Part shown: positions 1 through 6,651 of the stretch, in pieces
Layout: each line of letters opens with the position of its first letter
Numbering within the stretch: the first letter of the stretch is position 1
NCBI GenBank assembly: GCA_027077325.1
Contig: JALTGF010000132.1
Span: forward strand, 1 to 8,904
Direction of reading: 5' to 3'
DNA length: 8,904 bases
Source of the DNA: an archaeon
GTDB taxonomy: Archaea > Undinarchaeota > Undinarchaeia > Undinarchaeales > JALTGF01
Program-made: the position numbers and the translations under genes
The notes under the pieces: generated by a model
What the model saw: the letters and a program-made list of their open reading frames with translations, nothing else
Database searches by the model: none
What the model was told of the DNA's origin: nothing

Positions 1-348
1 GTGGAACCTGGAATTCTTGTTGGTGAAGTTTACATAACCCACGGCCACAAAATTCCAAAAAACAAGGAATTTGAAAGTGCAAAAACCGTAATAATTGGGG
101 ATGAGCATCCAGCAATTGGGCTAACAGAAAATGGAGTTACAGAAACTTACAAGTGCTTCCTAAAAGGAAAATGGAAAAATAAAACACTAATTGTCCAGCC
201 ATCAATGTGCCAGCTAACAATTGGTTCAGATGTCCTAAAAGAGAAGCCGAACAGCCCGTTCCTAACTGGAGATTTAAGCAATTTTGAAGTTTTTGTAGTT
301 GCTGATTTTAATGAAATCCTTTATTTTGGCAAAATTAAAAAATTATAG
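1..348 (+). CDS. ICC-like metallophosphoesterase (archaeal type), C-terminal fragment
   Basis: This is the 3' part of a calcineurin-like (binuclear metal) phosphoesterase gene of the archaeal ICC-like group. The reading frame is open at the first base of the window and the family is normally over 200 residues, so the 115 visible residues are only the C-terminal half. The GTG at base 1 is probably an internal valine. Visible signatures are a THGH motif at residues 13-16, matching the penultimate metal-ligand histidine block, and GDEHPAIG at 33-40, matching the final GHxH metal block. A hydrophobic C-terminal strand region (VFVVADFNEILYFGKI) is typical of these proteins. The first histidine of GHxH is replaced by Asp (GAT codon), which could still bind metal. 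The in-vivo substrate of this group is not established; phosphodiester hydrolysis is inferred from the fold. The stop is TAG, 49 bases before the preferred ABC transporter start. Confidence 0.75.
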   Translation: MEPGILVGEVYITHGHKIPKNKEFESAKTVIIGDEHPAIGLTENGVTETYKCFLKGKWKNKTLIVQPSMCQLTIGSDVLKEKPNSPFLTGDLSNFEVFVVADFNEILYFGKIKKL

Positions 349-370
349 TGCCTACTTAGATGTTAAAAGA

Positions 371-377
371 TTTAAAC
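371..377 (+). promoter_or_regulatory. Putative TATA box for the ABC exporter gene
   Basis: TTTAAAC lies in the 49-base gap after the phosphoesterase stop, with its centre about 24 bases ahead of the ATG at 398. That spacing matches the other plus-strand genes here and would start the transcript at or near the ATG. No Shine-Dalgarno-like sequence precedes 398. The core is a weak match, so this is a positional inference. Confidence 0.4.
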
Positions 378-397
378 AAACAAGTTATAAAGAAATT

Positions 398-2143
398 ATG
401 CACCTAATCCCCCAAAAAGAAACATTAAAAAAGGTATTTAGGATTTTGGGATATGCAAAATCTCATCTACTTGGATTCCTAACTTTGTTTACTCTCTCAA
501 TATTGTCTTCTGCAATTGTTCTTGTAAACCCATATCTGGTTAAAATTCTAATTGATGATGTTTTGTCAACAAGGGATTTTGAAATGCTCTTCCTAATCTT
601 GTCGCTTTTCTTAATAGTGTTTGTAGTTGGGTCTCTTATCAGTGTTGCATATGGCTACCTATCTACTGGGCTGACTGAAAAGGTTGTATTGGATGTAAAG
701 CGGGATCTTTTCAGGCACTTAGAGAAGTTACATCTTGGTTTTTATCACTCAAAACGGGTTGGAGACATATTGTCAAGGTTAAACGATGATGTTTATGGTG
801 TTGAGGGCTTTATCGAATTGCTAATAAACAATATAATGCTCGATCTCCTCACTGGAACATTCATACTTGCAATGTGTTTAAAATTAAATGCAAAAGTAAC
901 TCTCGCCACACTTCTTTTCATACCATTCTATATCGCGGTCCAAAAATATTATGGGAAAAAAGTCAGAAAGAAGAGAAGGAGATTGAGAAGAAAAGCCGCG
1001 GATATCCTTAGCTTTTTGCAGGAGGACTTATCTGAAATAAAAGAAATCCAGGCATTTTCAAGAGAAAACCTGGAACTTGAACGATACACAAAGCAAACAA
1101 GAAAATTAATAAATCTCTCAATGGAGATGGCACTCTTGCGTGGTTATTCTTTTATGTGGGTATCCTACTTGTCTTTCATACCACTTTTTATAGTATTGCT
1201 ATATGGTGGATTTAATGTTATGATTGGAGCAATGACTGTTGGAACTTTAATTGCACTCTACACATATTTGCAGAGGTTTTTCGGTCCAGTTTCAAGGCTT
1301 GGGAACATAAATGTTGCATTTCAAAGTTATATGGTTTCAGTGGACAGAGTATTTGAATTTATGAATATAAAGCCAAAAGTTTTTGACAGGCCTGGTGCAA
1401 TCGAGTTAAAAGATCCAAAGGGGTCAATTGAGTTTAAAAGTGTTTATTTTGGTTATAATAAAAAGAATATCTTGCAAGGAGTTTCATTCAAAATTAATCC
1501 AAGTGAAAAGATTGGAATTGTCGGGCCCAGTGGTGTTGGAAAATCAACCATTGTTGATTTAATTCCAAGATTTGTAGAGCCTAGAAAGGGGGCTGTTCTA
1601 ATTGACGGAATTGATAATAGAAATATCAAATTAAATTACTTAAAGAAAATTGTTGGGGCGGTTGGAGCTGATCCCGGGTTGTTTAACACAACAATTTTAG
1701 AAAACATAAAATTTGGGCGTCCAGATGCCACAATGGACGAAGTAATAAAAGTTGCAAAGTTGGCGGATGCCCATAATTTCATAGTAAAATTAAAAGATGG
1801 TTACAGTACTGTCATTGGTGAGCGTGGGGAAAATTTGTCATCTGGACAGAAACAAAGGATTGCAATCGCAAGGATGCTTTTAAAAGATCCAAAAATAATA
1901 ATTCTTGATGAAGCAACTTCTACGATTGATGCAGAGTCTTCAAACAAAATTTATAGGGCGCTTGACAAATTTACAAAAGACAAGACAACAATAATTATCA
2001 CACATGACCTACAACTTCTAAAAAGGGTTGACAGAATTTTTGTTTTAGAAAATGGAAAAATTGCGGAAAGTGGCAAATTTAAAGAGCTTTTAAATAAGAA
2101 ACAGGAATTCTACAGGATGTTCAAGGAAGGGGTAATCATTTAA
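398..2143 (+). CDS. ABC exporter half-transporter (fused membrane and ATPase domains, MsbA/ABCB-like)
   Basis: An ATP-driven exporter subunit that would act as a dimer in the cytoplasmic membrane; the substrate cannot be told. I start it at ATG 398 (581 residues). The frame stays open upstream to TTG 299 and ATG 311, but those overlap the previous gene and add a stretch atypical of the family. Residues about 20-300 form the six-helix ABC membrane domain, including the coupling-helix region GFYHSKRVGDILSRL. About 338-565 is the ATPase: Walker A GPSGVGKST at 376-384, X-loop GERG, signature LSSGQ at 480-484, Walker B ILDE with D504 and catalytic E505, and H-loop His536. The Q-loop glutamine is missing: the segment reads VGADPGLFN, with Ala424 where VPQDPFLF-type motifs have Gln. 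All other catalytic motifs are intact, so the protein is probably active. It may be co-transcribed with the phosphoesterase or use its own promoter. Confidence 0.9.
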   Translation: MHLIPQKETLKKVFRILGYAKSHLLGFLTLFTLSILSSAIVLVNPYLVKILIDDVLSTRDFEMLFLILSLFLIVFVVGSLISVAYGYLSTGLTEKVVLDVKRDLFRHLEKLHLGFYHSKRVGDILSRLNDDVYGVEGFIELLINNIMLDLLTGTFILAMCLKLNAKVTLATLLFIPFYIAVQKYYGKKVRKKRRRLRRKAADILSFLQEDLSEIKEIQAFSRENLELERYTKQTRKLINLSMEMALLRGYSFMWVSYLSFIPLFIVLLYGGFNVMIGAMTVGTLIALYTYLQRFFGPVSRLGNINVAFQSYMVSVDRVFEFMNIKPKVFDRPGAIELKDPKGSIEFKSVYFGYNKKNILQGVSFKINPSEKIGIVGPSGVGKSTIVDLIPRFVEPRKGAVLIDGIDNRNIKLNYLKKIVGAVGADPGLFNTTILENIKFGRPDATMDEVIKVAKLADAHNFIVKLKDGYSTVIGERGENLSSGQKQRIAIARMLLKDPKIIILDEATSTIDAESSNKIYRALDKFTKDKTTIIITHDLQLLKRVDRIFVLENGKIAESGKFKELLNKKQEFYRMFKEGVII

Positions 2144-2167
2144 ATAGCGTATCTCTTTACTAAAAAC

Positions 2168-2176
2168 CTTTAAATG
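2168..2176 (+). promoter_or_regulatory. Putative TATA box for the TPR protein gene
   Basis: CTTTAAATG sits in the 57-base gap between the ABC exporter stop and the TPR gene, its centre about 29 bases before ATG 2201. A second A/T-rich element, TTTAAAC, lies at 2181-2187, too close to the start to be the main box. There is no Shine-Dalgarno-like sequence before the ATG, so the message may be leaderless. Confidence 0.5.
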
Positions 2177-2200
2177 AAAGTTTAAACAATAATAAGACTG

Positions 2201-3676
2201 ATGAATGAAGAGATCCCAAAAGAGGTAATTCTTGCCGTTCTAGAAAAATACCATATACCTGGCGGTGAATTTATTTTTAAGAAGCAATGCAGAGAACTTG
2301 GTTTTTACACTTATAAAATTAAAGTCTCAAATCTCCCTGAATTGGCAAATGCACTTAAAAAGGCATGCGAAATTTATACTGGAAAAGAACGAGCAAGAAA
2401 TCTTTGGAATGATATACGTAGTTTGAAAGATTTAAAAAAGCAAATATCTGCTTTTGAAGATGCCGGTAGAGAATTACATGGAAGGGACGAGTTTAAAAAA
2501 GCAATTTCTTACTATGAAAAAGCAATAAAAATATGCGAACAATCTGGTGACCTAAAAAAAGCATCTTCACTCTACAGGCAAATTGCCGAGGAGTATGCAT
2601 TCCTAAATGACAAGGAAGCAGCAGAAAAAGCACTAAATAATGCATTTAACATTTCAAATAAAGCAAAGCCAAAGGATTACTGTGGTCTTGCACTAATTTT
2701 GGCAAAGCGTGCCTTTCTTGAAAGGAAAATGGGAAGTCCTGAAAAGGAGGCGGAGTTCTTAGATGAAGCCGATAAAATTCTTGAAAATATCCAAGATGAG
2801 AATGAACTAAACTTAGCAAGGGCAGAAATTTTGCTTCAAAGAGGAAACAGGGCTTTTAGGTCTGATTGGGAAGAAGCAATCAAGTTTTACAAAGAAAGCA
2901 TAAAGTACTTTAAAAAAGTTGGTGATATTGAAGGAGAAGCAAAGGCATGTAACAATATTGGTGCTGCATATTCTAATCTGCCCGGCTATGAAACAGAAGC
3001 AGTTAAGTGGTATGAAAAATCAATAAGTTTAAGAAAAAACATAAGAAAATACGAGGCACAATTGGCAGATACCCTTGCAAATCTTGCTTTGGCACTCATC
3101 TCTATTGGTGACAATCGTTCTTTAAAAAGGGCAAAAGATGCAATTGACGAAGCAATAAAGATTTACCAAAGAAAAGAAATGATCCGTGGGCTTGCAAATG
3201 CCTATCGTGCTGAGGGAGAACTTTATTCTAAAAAAGCTGAAAAAACAAATATTGTCCAATTTTGGAAATCTGCAAAAGATTCTTTTGAAGAAGCAATTGA
3301 TATTCTTCCTGAAGGAAAAGATGACTACTTGCTTGGTGAAACATATCTTGGATATGCTGAAATCTATATGAAAAGGGCAAAAACTCAAAAAATTGAGATT
3401 GATGTTGATAAAAAATTAAGGCAATATGAAGAAAATTTCTCAAAACTTTTCAATTTAGCAATTAATTTTTTTGAAAAGCAACATGCAGGTAAGAAAGTTG
3501 AAGAATGTGAGAGAAAACTGGGTCTTTGCTATCTCTATGTTGGAAAAAAATATGCTGAACTGCGGTGGCAAAGTGATGCAAACCTACGCTTTGAAAAAGC
3601 ACTTCGATTTTTTAGAAAGATAGGTGATGAATCTCTTATAAAAGAAACAGAAGCCAAGCTAAGAAGCTTAAAATAA
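2201..3676 (+). CDS. Tetratricopeptide (TPR) repeat protein with an unrecognised N-terminal domain
   Basis: A 491-residue, soluble-looking protein with no signal peptide or membrane segment. From about residue 83 to the end it is built of helical TPR-type repeats. Clear examples are residues 83-116 (AFEDAGRELHGRDEFKKAIS, then YYEKAIKICEQSG), 118-152, 205-240, 246-281 (NNIGAAYSNLPGYETEAVKW, then YEKSIS), 287-323, 330-370 and 435-475. The spacing of these repeats and their SNAP/TPR-like pattern (YYEKAIKICEQSGD) suggest a continuous superhelical scaffold for protein-protein contacts. Residues 1-80 do not fit the repeat pattern: they are a mixed helical/strand region (FIFKKQCRELGFYTYKIKV) that I do not recognise, possibly a separate interaction domain. 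The partner is unknown. It follows the ABC exporter by 57 bases, has its own TATA-like box, and ends at a hairpin facing the convergent gene. Confidence 0.85.
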   Translation: MNEEIPKEVILAVLEKYHIPGGEFIFKKQCRELGFYTYKIKVSNLPELANALKKACEIYTGKERARNLWNDIRSLKDLKKQISAFEDAGRELHGRDEFKKAISYYEKAIKICEQSGDLKKASSLYRQIAEEYAFLNDKEAAEKALNNAFNISNKAKPKDYCGLALILAKRAFLERKMGSPEKEAEFLDEADKILENIQDENELNLARAEILLQRGNRAFRSDWEEAIKFYKESIKYFKKVGDIEGEAKACNNIGAAYSNLPGYETEAVKWYEKSISLRKNIRKYEAQLADTLANLALALISIGDNRSLKRAKDAIDEAIKIYQRKEMIRGLANAYRAEGELYSKKAEKTNIVQFWKSAKDSFEEAIDILPEGKDDYLLGETYLGYAEIYMKRAKTQKIEIDVDKKLRQYEENFSKLFNLAINFFEKQHAGKKVEECERKLGLCYLYVGKKYAELRWQSDANLRFEKALRFFRKIGDESLIKETEAKLRSLK

Positions 3677-3694
3677 AAAAGCCGGAAACCCGGC
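3675..3694 (-). terminator. Hairpin terminator between convergent genes, favouring the minus strand
   Basis: GCCGG at 3681-3685 pairs with CCGGC at 3690-3694 around an AAAC loop, the most GC-rich inverted repeat in the intergenic DNA. Read on the minus strand, the stem comes just after the stop of the small membrane protein and is followed at once by TTTTTTATTTT. On the plus strand only AATTAATTAA follows, so minus-strand termination is more convincing. The tract overlaps the TPR gene's stop codon (3674-3676). Archaeal termination depends mainly on the T-tract; the stem may add stability. Confidence 0.65.
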
Positions 3695-3696
3695 AA

Positions 3697-4227
3697 TTAA
3701 TTAACTACTTGTGTGTTTCCGCCACCAAGGGTTGTTGATTGTGTGTTTCCACCGCCTAAAACTGACTGGGTATTCCCTCCACCAAGCTCTTGTTCAATCT
3801 CTTCTAAGTTTATCTTGGCTCCAATTGAATTGTAGGCATCTGTTATCTGCTCATCTGTGATTCCAAGAGCTTTCATTGCTTTCACTATTCTTAAATCACT
3901 GATCTCATTTGCTTTCATTGCCTTGACTATATCCCCAAGAGGGACATTTGCCTTTATCATCCCATTCATTACATATTTTAGGTCAACATTGGGGTTGTTG
4001 AACATCTTTACAGTTTTCTCAGGACTAACTCCAGATTCAATAATGTCCGTAACTGCACTTTCTATAGTAGTATCCAAAGCCAGTGTTCTACCTTCCGGTA
4101 CTCCTAATACCATATATCCACTTGGGGTGGCAGATGGAACTTGTTGCGCATTGAATGCCAAAAAAATTGCGACAATAGCAACAATTGCAACAGTCCCTAA
4201 CATTGTTATTGTTATTTTTTCTTCCAT
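3697..4227 (-). CDS. Small membrane-anchored extracytoplasmic protein with C-terminal LGGGNTQ repeats
   Basis: I do not recognise this 176-residue protein. Residues about 7-25 form one hydrophobic segment (ITITMLGTVAIVAIVAIFLA), a signal-anchor or uncleaved signal, followed by a short Ser/Pro linker. No lipobox cysteine or class III pilin signal is visible. Residues about 50-135 are helical with two IVKAMKA copies (100-106 and 114-120) inside a short-helix repeat. Residues 148-173 hold three LGGGNTQ units, then VVN ends the chain. Start choice: AGGAG (4236-4240) lies 8 bases before ATG 4227, ideal Shine-Dalgarno spacing. A GTG at 4236 in the same frame is less likely because it overlaps that site. 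It lies 65 bases downstream of radA on the same strand with its own TATA box, so any link to repair is probably only positional. By topology most of it should lie outside the membrane. A structural or surface role is a guess. Confidence 0.7.
   Translation of the reverse strand: MEEKITITMLGTVAIVAIVAIFLAFNAQQVPSATPSGYMVLGVPEGRTLALDTTIESAVTDIIESGVSPEKTVKMFNNPNVDLKYVMNGMIKANVPLGDIVKAMKANEISDLRIVKAMKALGITDEQITDAYNSIGAKINLEEIEQELGGGNTQSVLGGGNTQSTTLGGGNTQVVN
3709..3786 (-). repeat. Three tandem LGGGNTQ-coding units
   Basis: Read on the minus strand, the 3' end of the small membrane protein gene encodes LGGGNTQ at residues 148-154, 157-163 and 167-173, separated by SV and STT. The last two units share the 12-base stretch GGAAACACACAA, while the first uses different codons (GGGAATACCCAG). 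Synonymous drift with a conserved peptide argues for selection on the protein sequence, with possibly a more recent duplication of the last two copies. Confidence 0.85.
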
Positions 4228-4235
4228 TGTTCTCA

Positions 4236-4240
4236 CTCCT
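4236..4240 (-). promoter_or_regulatory. Shine-Dalgarno site deciding the start of the small membrane protein
   Basis: AGGAG on the minus strand is 8 bases from ATG 4227. It is the best ribosome-binding site in the window and rules against the in-frame GTG at 4236, which it overlaps. Confidence 0.7.
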
Positions 4241-4266
4241 AAGAGTAATCTTCCATACTAAAAAAT

Positions 4267-4277
4267 CCTTTATAAGG
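4267..4277 (-). promoter_or_regulatory. Putative TATA box for the small membrane protein
   Basis: The minus strand reads CCTTATAAAGG, a near-perfect palindromic TATA element 16 bases past the radA stop. Transcription about 25 bases downstream, near 4247, would give a leader of about 20 bases containing the Shine-Dalgarno site. This gene could therefore be expressed separately from rpa-radA. Confidence 0.6.
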
Positions 4278-4292
4278 TTTTGCAGTTAAAAT

Positions 4293-5231
4293 TTAATCAA
4301 CAACGCCTTCGCTCGTAATCTTAAACACCGCTTCTCCTTCCGGAAGATTTGGGCTGTCAATCAATCTTGCAATCCTCTTCTCTGCTTTGCTCTTTCTCAA
4401 ATAAATCCTAAACGTTGCGCTGTGCCCAAGAATGTGCCCTCCAATTGGCTGCGTTGGGTCTCCAAAGAACATATCTGGCTTGGACATAACTTGGTTTGTA
4501 ACATAAACAACAATGTTGTTCAGGTCTGCCAGCCTGTGAAGCGTGCTTAAGTGTCTGTTTAACTTTTGCTGCCTAGATGCAAGCGTTCCTCGGCCAGCAT
4601 ATTCTGCCCTAAATAATGAAGTCAGGGAATCAACAATAACCAATTTTATATTCTTCTCCCCAATTAATTCCTGTGCTTTCTCTGCCATTAGCATTTGGTC
4701 ATCAGAGCTGTATGCGCGTGCAATTGTTATGTTTTTCAAGACCTTTTGCGGGTCTAACCCCTCGTAGCGCTTTGCCATTTGGACAACTCTTTCTGGTCTA
4801 AATGTGTGTTCTGAGTCAATTATTAAAGCATTTCCATCCAAACCGCCTTGCTCAACAGGGAGCTGGACATTTACTGCTAGTTGCATTGCAATTTGTGATT
4901 TTCCAGAACCAAATGCGCCAAAGCATTCTGTAATTGATTGTGTTTCAAGTCCGCCATTCAAAAGTTTGTCAAAATTCTGAGAGCCAGTTGTAAGCCTACC
5001 AACCTCTTTCCTTTTTTCCATTAACAAATCAGCAGATTCAAACCCTAGGTCTGCAGCTTCTTTTGCCTTTTCAATTATCTTTTTTGCCTTTGCTTCAGAG
5101 ATATCTGCGGCAGCGGATATATCCCCAACTGAAGCCGTAGCTATTGATTTTGGGTCTTTATAACCCGCTTCTTCAAGTTTTTTTGCTGTTGCCGGTCCAA
5201 TCCCGCTAATTTCCTCTAAATCTTCTTCCAT
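4293..5231 (-). CDS. radA: DNA repair and recombination protein RadA
   Basis: The archaeal Rad51/RecA-family recombinase: it forms ATP-dependent filaments on single-stranded DNA and catalyses homologous pairing and strand exchange. At 312 residues it is near the usual 320-350. Residues 1-60 are the helix-hairpin-helix DNA-binding domain (EEISGIGPATAKKLEEAGY). FESA at 64-67 fits the FxxA polymerisation motif. Then come RLTTGSQNFDKLLNGG, Walker A GAFGSGKS at 105-112, Walker B LVIVDS at 197-202, the loop L1 region with RGTLASRQQKLNRHL (214-228), and the L2 region NQVMSKPDMFFGDPTQPIGG (246-265). Two small departures: Walker A lacks the usual GEFGSGKT glutamate and has Ser for Thr, and residues 139-146 read DSEHTFRP where many homologues have DTEGTFRP. 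No intein interrupts it. Start ATG 5231 has GAGGTG 5 bases upstream, inside the end of rpa, and only 2 bases separate the genes, so the two are surely co-transcribed and probably translationally coupled. Confidence 0.97.
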   Translation of the reverse strand: MEEDLEEISGIGPATAKKLEEAGYKDPKSIATASVGDISAAADISEAKAKKIIEKAKEAADLGFESADLLMEKRKEVGRLTTGSQNFDKLLNGGLETQSITECFGAFGSGKSQIAMQLAVNVQLPVEQGGLDGNALIIDSEHTFRPERVVQMAKRYEGLDPQKVLKNITIARAYSSDDQMLMAEKAQELIGEKNIKLVIVDSLTSLFRAEYAGRGTLASRQQKLNRHLSTLHRLADLNNIVVYVTNQVMSKPDMFFGDPTQPIGGHILGHSATFRIYLRKSKAEKRIARLIDSPNLPEGEAVFKITSEGVVD

Positions 5232-5233
5232 TT

Positions 5234-6559
5234 TTACACCTCACTATTCTCAATACTCCTTAATATTCTTTCCGCTTCTTTTTCTGGATTAACAGGAGCA
5301 ATTGAGCGTGCGTTAAGCTCAATTTTTCCAGTAAAGCTATTCATCTTGGTTACTCCTGAAAATATAAATTCTGTTCCAATGATTTGCCTAACCTTCTCCT
5401 TTACCTTGGCGGAGTCCTTCTCAATTTCGCTTTCATCCATCCCTAAAAAATTTTTTACGACTCCCCCAAAAAGTGCCACACGAATTAATCCAGTGCCATC
5501 GTCAACCATCAAATTTAGGACAAGTAACTTCTTTGGTTTAACTTTCCCACATTTTTCACAAACATCCCCTTCTATCCGTTTATTGCAGTTTGGGCAGAGA
5601 TTATATGAAAATCTTTCCCCAAAAAAATCAGTCACGGTTGCTCGGATCTCTACGTTCTTCCCAATGTCACTGATATCTTTTATGTGAATTCGTTCTGATG
5701 TATTTTCCTTCAATTCCACTCCTACCGGATTTTTTTCTATTCTAGTAAAATTATTTGCATGGACCTCTAACCCTCGTATTCCCTCCTTCACAAGTCCATT
5801 ATTAATTTTCAAAATATCTCCCAAGTTTAACTCATCCATAATGCTCGTTTTTTCATTCCAAAGAACAAGCCGAATATTTCCTGTTTCATCACTAACGATT
5901 AAATTTGCAACTTTCCCGCTTCTCCCATTTTTTTCAAATTCCTTAACCTCAAATTTGCTTTTAACCTTTGCAATTATATTTGCCCTTGCTCCTGGAATTA
6001 AATCCTTTATTTTAGAATAACTTTGGCCATCAATTGATTCTGGGAATTCTTTATCGTCCAACTCGTTTAGATTTGTGATTAAAGAGCCTCGTGTCCCGAG
6101 ATTAATCTCAAGTCCCCCTTGATAACCTGGTCTAACATACCCATTCTTAACTTGAACGATATCTCCTACCCTTATCTCGTTTTTTTCAATCTTCTCAATA
6201 TCTGACATATTCCAAAGTGCAACCCTTATGCTTCCGCTTTTGTCAGCAATTAAAATGTTTGCAACTTTCCCCTCTTTTCCCTTTTTTGTTTTAAATTTGT
6301 GTGGCCCAAAAATCCTCATAATCCTCCCGTTTACCGTGGCAGACTTCATTCCATTCTGTATATCTGCTATTGGAATGGCTGATTCTAGGATCCTATTTTC
6401 CATTTTTACATTAAGCTCATTTGCAACAATATATGCGGCACCTTCCTCTGAAACAAGTCCTGAAAGTTCTTCTTGCTTATCTCTAATCTTGGTTAAAATT
6501 TCATCTTCTGAAAGTCCTGTTTTGCTTGATATTATTTTAATAATCTCACTAGTTGCCAT
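5234..6559 (-). CDS. rpa: Replication protein A, three OB folds with a zinc ribbon
   Basis: Single-stranded DNA-binding protein of 441 residues, used in replication, repair and recombination. Residues 1-60 are a helical N-terminal domain. OB fold 1 (about 66-160) and OB fold 2 (about 180-275) are internal duplicates, with GKVANILIADKSGSIRVALW at 97-116 answered by GKVANLIVSDETGNIRLVLW at 215-234, 118 residues apart. OB fold 3 (about 292-425) has its own strand signature DDGTGLIRVALF at 353-364 and carries a four-cysteine zinc ribbon, C322, C325, C334 and C337 (CPNC, 8 residues, CEKC). This layout resembles euryarchaeal RPA rather than the single-OB SSB of Crenarchaeota. ATG 6559 is the first start, with AGGTGAGG just upstream but very close (1 base), so initiation may not depend on it. 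It heads an operon with radA, whose ribosome-binding site lies within this gene's last codons. Confidence 0.95.
   Translation of the reverse strand: MATSEIIKIISSKTGLSEDEILTKIRDKQEELSGLVSEEGAAYIVANELNVKMENRILESAIPIADIQNGMKSATVNGRIMRIFGPHKFKTKKGKEGKVANILIADKSGSIRVALWNMSDIEKIEKNEIRVGDIVQVKNGYVRPGYQGGLEINLGTRGSLITNLNELDDKEFPESIDGQSYSKIKDLIPGARANIIAKVKSKFEVKEFEKNGRSGKVANLIVSDETGNIRLVLWNEKTSIMDELNLGDILKINNGLVKEGIRGLEVHANNFTRIEKNPVGVELKENTSERIHIKDISDIGKNVEIRATVTDFFGERFSYNLCPNCNKRIEGDVCEKCGKVKPKKLLVLNLMVDDGTGLIRVALFGGVVKNFLGMDESEIEKDSAKVKEKVRQIIGTEFIFSGVTKMNSFTGKIELNARSIAPVNPEKEAERILRSIENSEV
5237..5242 (-). promoter_or_regulatory. radA Shine-Dalgarno site embedded in the end of rpa
   Basis: GAGGTG on the minus strand forms the last two sense codons of rpa (Glu-Val) and lies 5 bases before radA's ATG. 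A ribosome finishing rpa would sit on this site, which supports translational coupling. Confidence 0.65.
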
Positions 6560-6580
6560 ACCTCACCTGTACCACTCTTA

Positions 6581-6600
6581 TTATTTAAGTCTTATTTAAC
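6581..6600 (-). promoter_or_regulatory. Tandem TATA-like elements ahead of rpa-radA
   Basis: On the minus strand this reads GTTAAATAAG then ACTTAAATAA: the core TTAAATAA occurs twice, 11 bases apart, or about one helical turn. The nearer copy centres about 27 bases from the rpa ATG and would give a nearly leaderless message; the farther copy would add a leader of roughly 10 bases including AGGTGAGG. Either could be the working box. Confidence 0.45.
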
Positions 6601-6620
6601 TTTCTCTAGTTAATTAGTAA

Positions 6621-6630
6621 AATATAAAAC
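6621..6630 (+). promoter_or_regulatory. Putative TATA box for the antiporter gene
   Basis: AATATAAAAC centres about 27 bases before ATG 6652 in the 92-base divergent region shared with rpa. No Shine-Dalgarno sequence lies between it and the start, which suggests a leaderless transcript. Confidence 0.55.
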
Positions 6631-6651
6631 CGAGTCGCTCTTAAGTCAATT

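Noticed and set aside
299..397. N-terminal extension of the ABC exporter from TTG 299 or ATG 311
   Set aside because: It overlaps the preceding gene and adds residues atypical of the family; ATG 398 has a TATA-like element at the expected distance.
3122..3443. Reading frames antisense to, or out of frame within, the TPR gene
   Set aside because: They are rich in Phe, Cys and Ser or Leu and Gln, as expected of shadows of an AT-rich, Lys-rich gene; no start signals or recognisable domain.
3697..4236. Pilin or archaellin identity for the small membrane protein
   Set aside because: There is no class III signal peptide with a basic, cleavable site before the hydrophobic segment; one N-terminal helix alone is not enough.
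3857..4261. Plus-strand frame opposite the small membrane protein, with a hydrophobic C-terminus
   Set aside because: Its hydrophobic stretch mirrors the real protein's membrane segment, while the minus-strand frame has a strong ribosome-binding site, TATA box and terminator.
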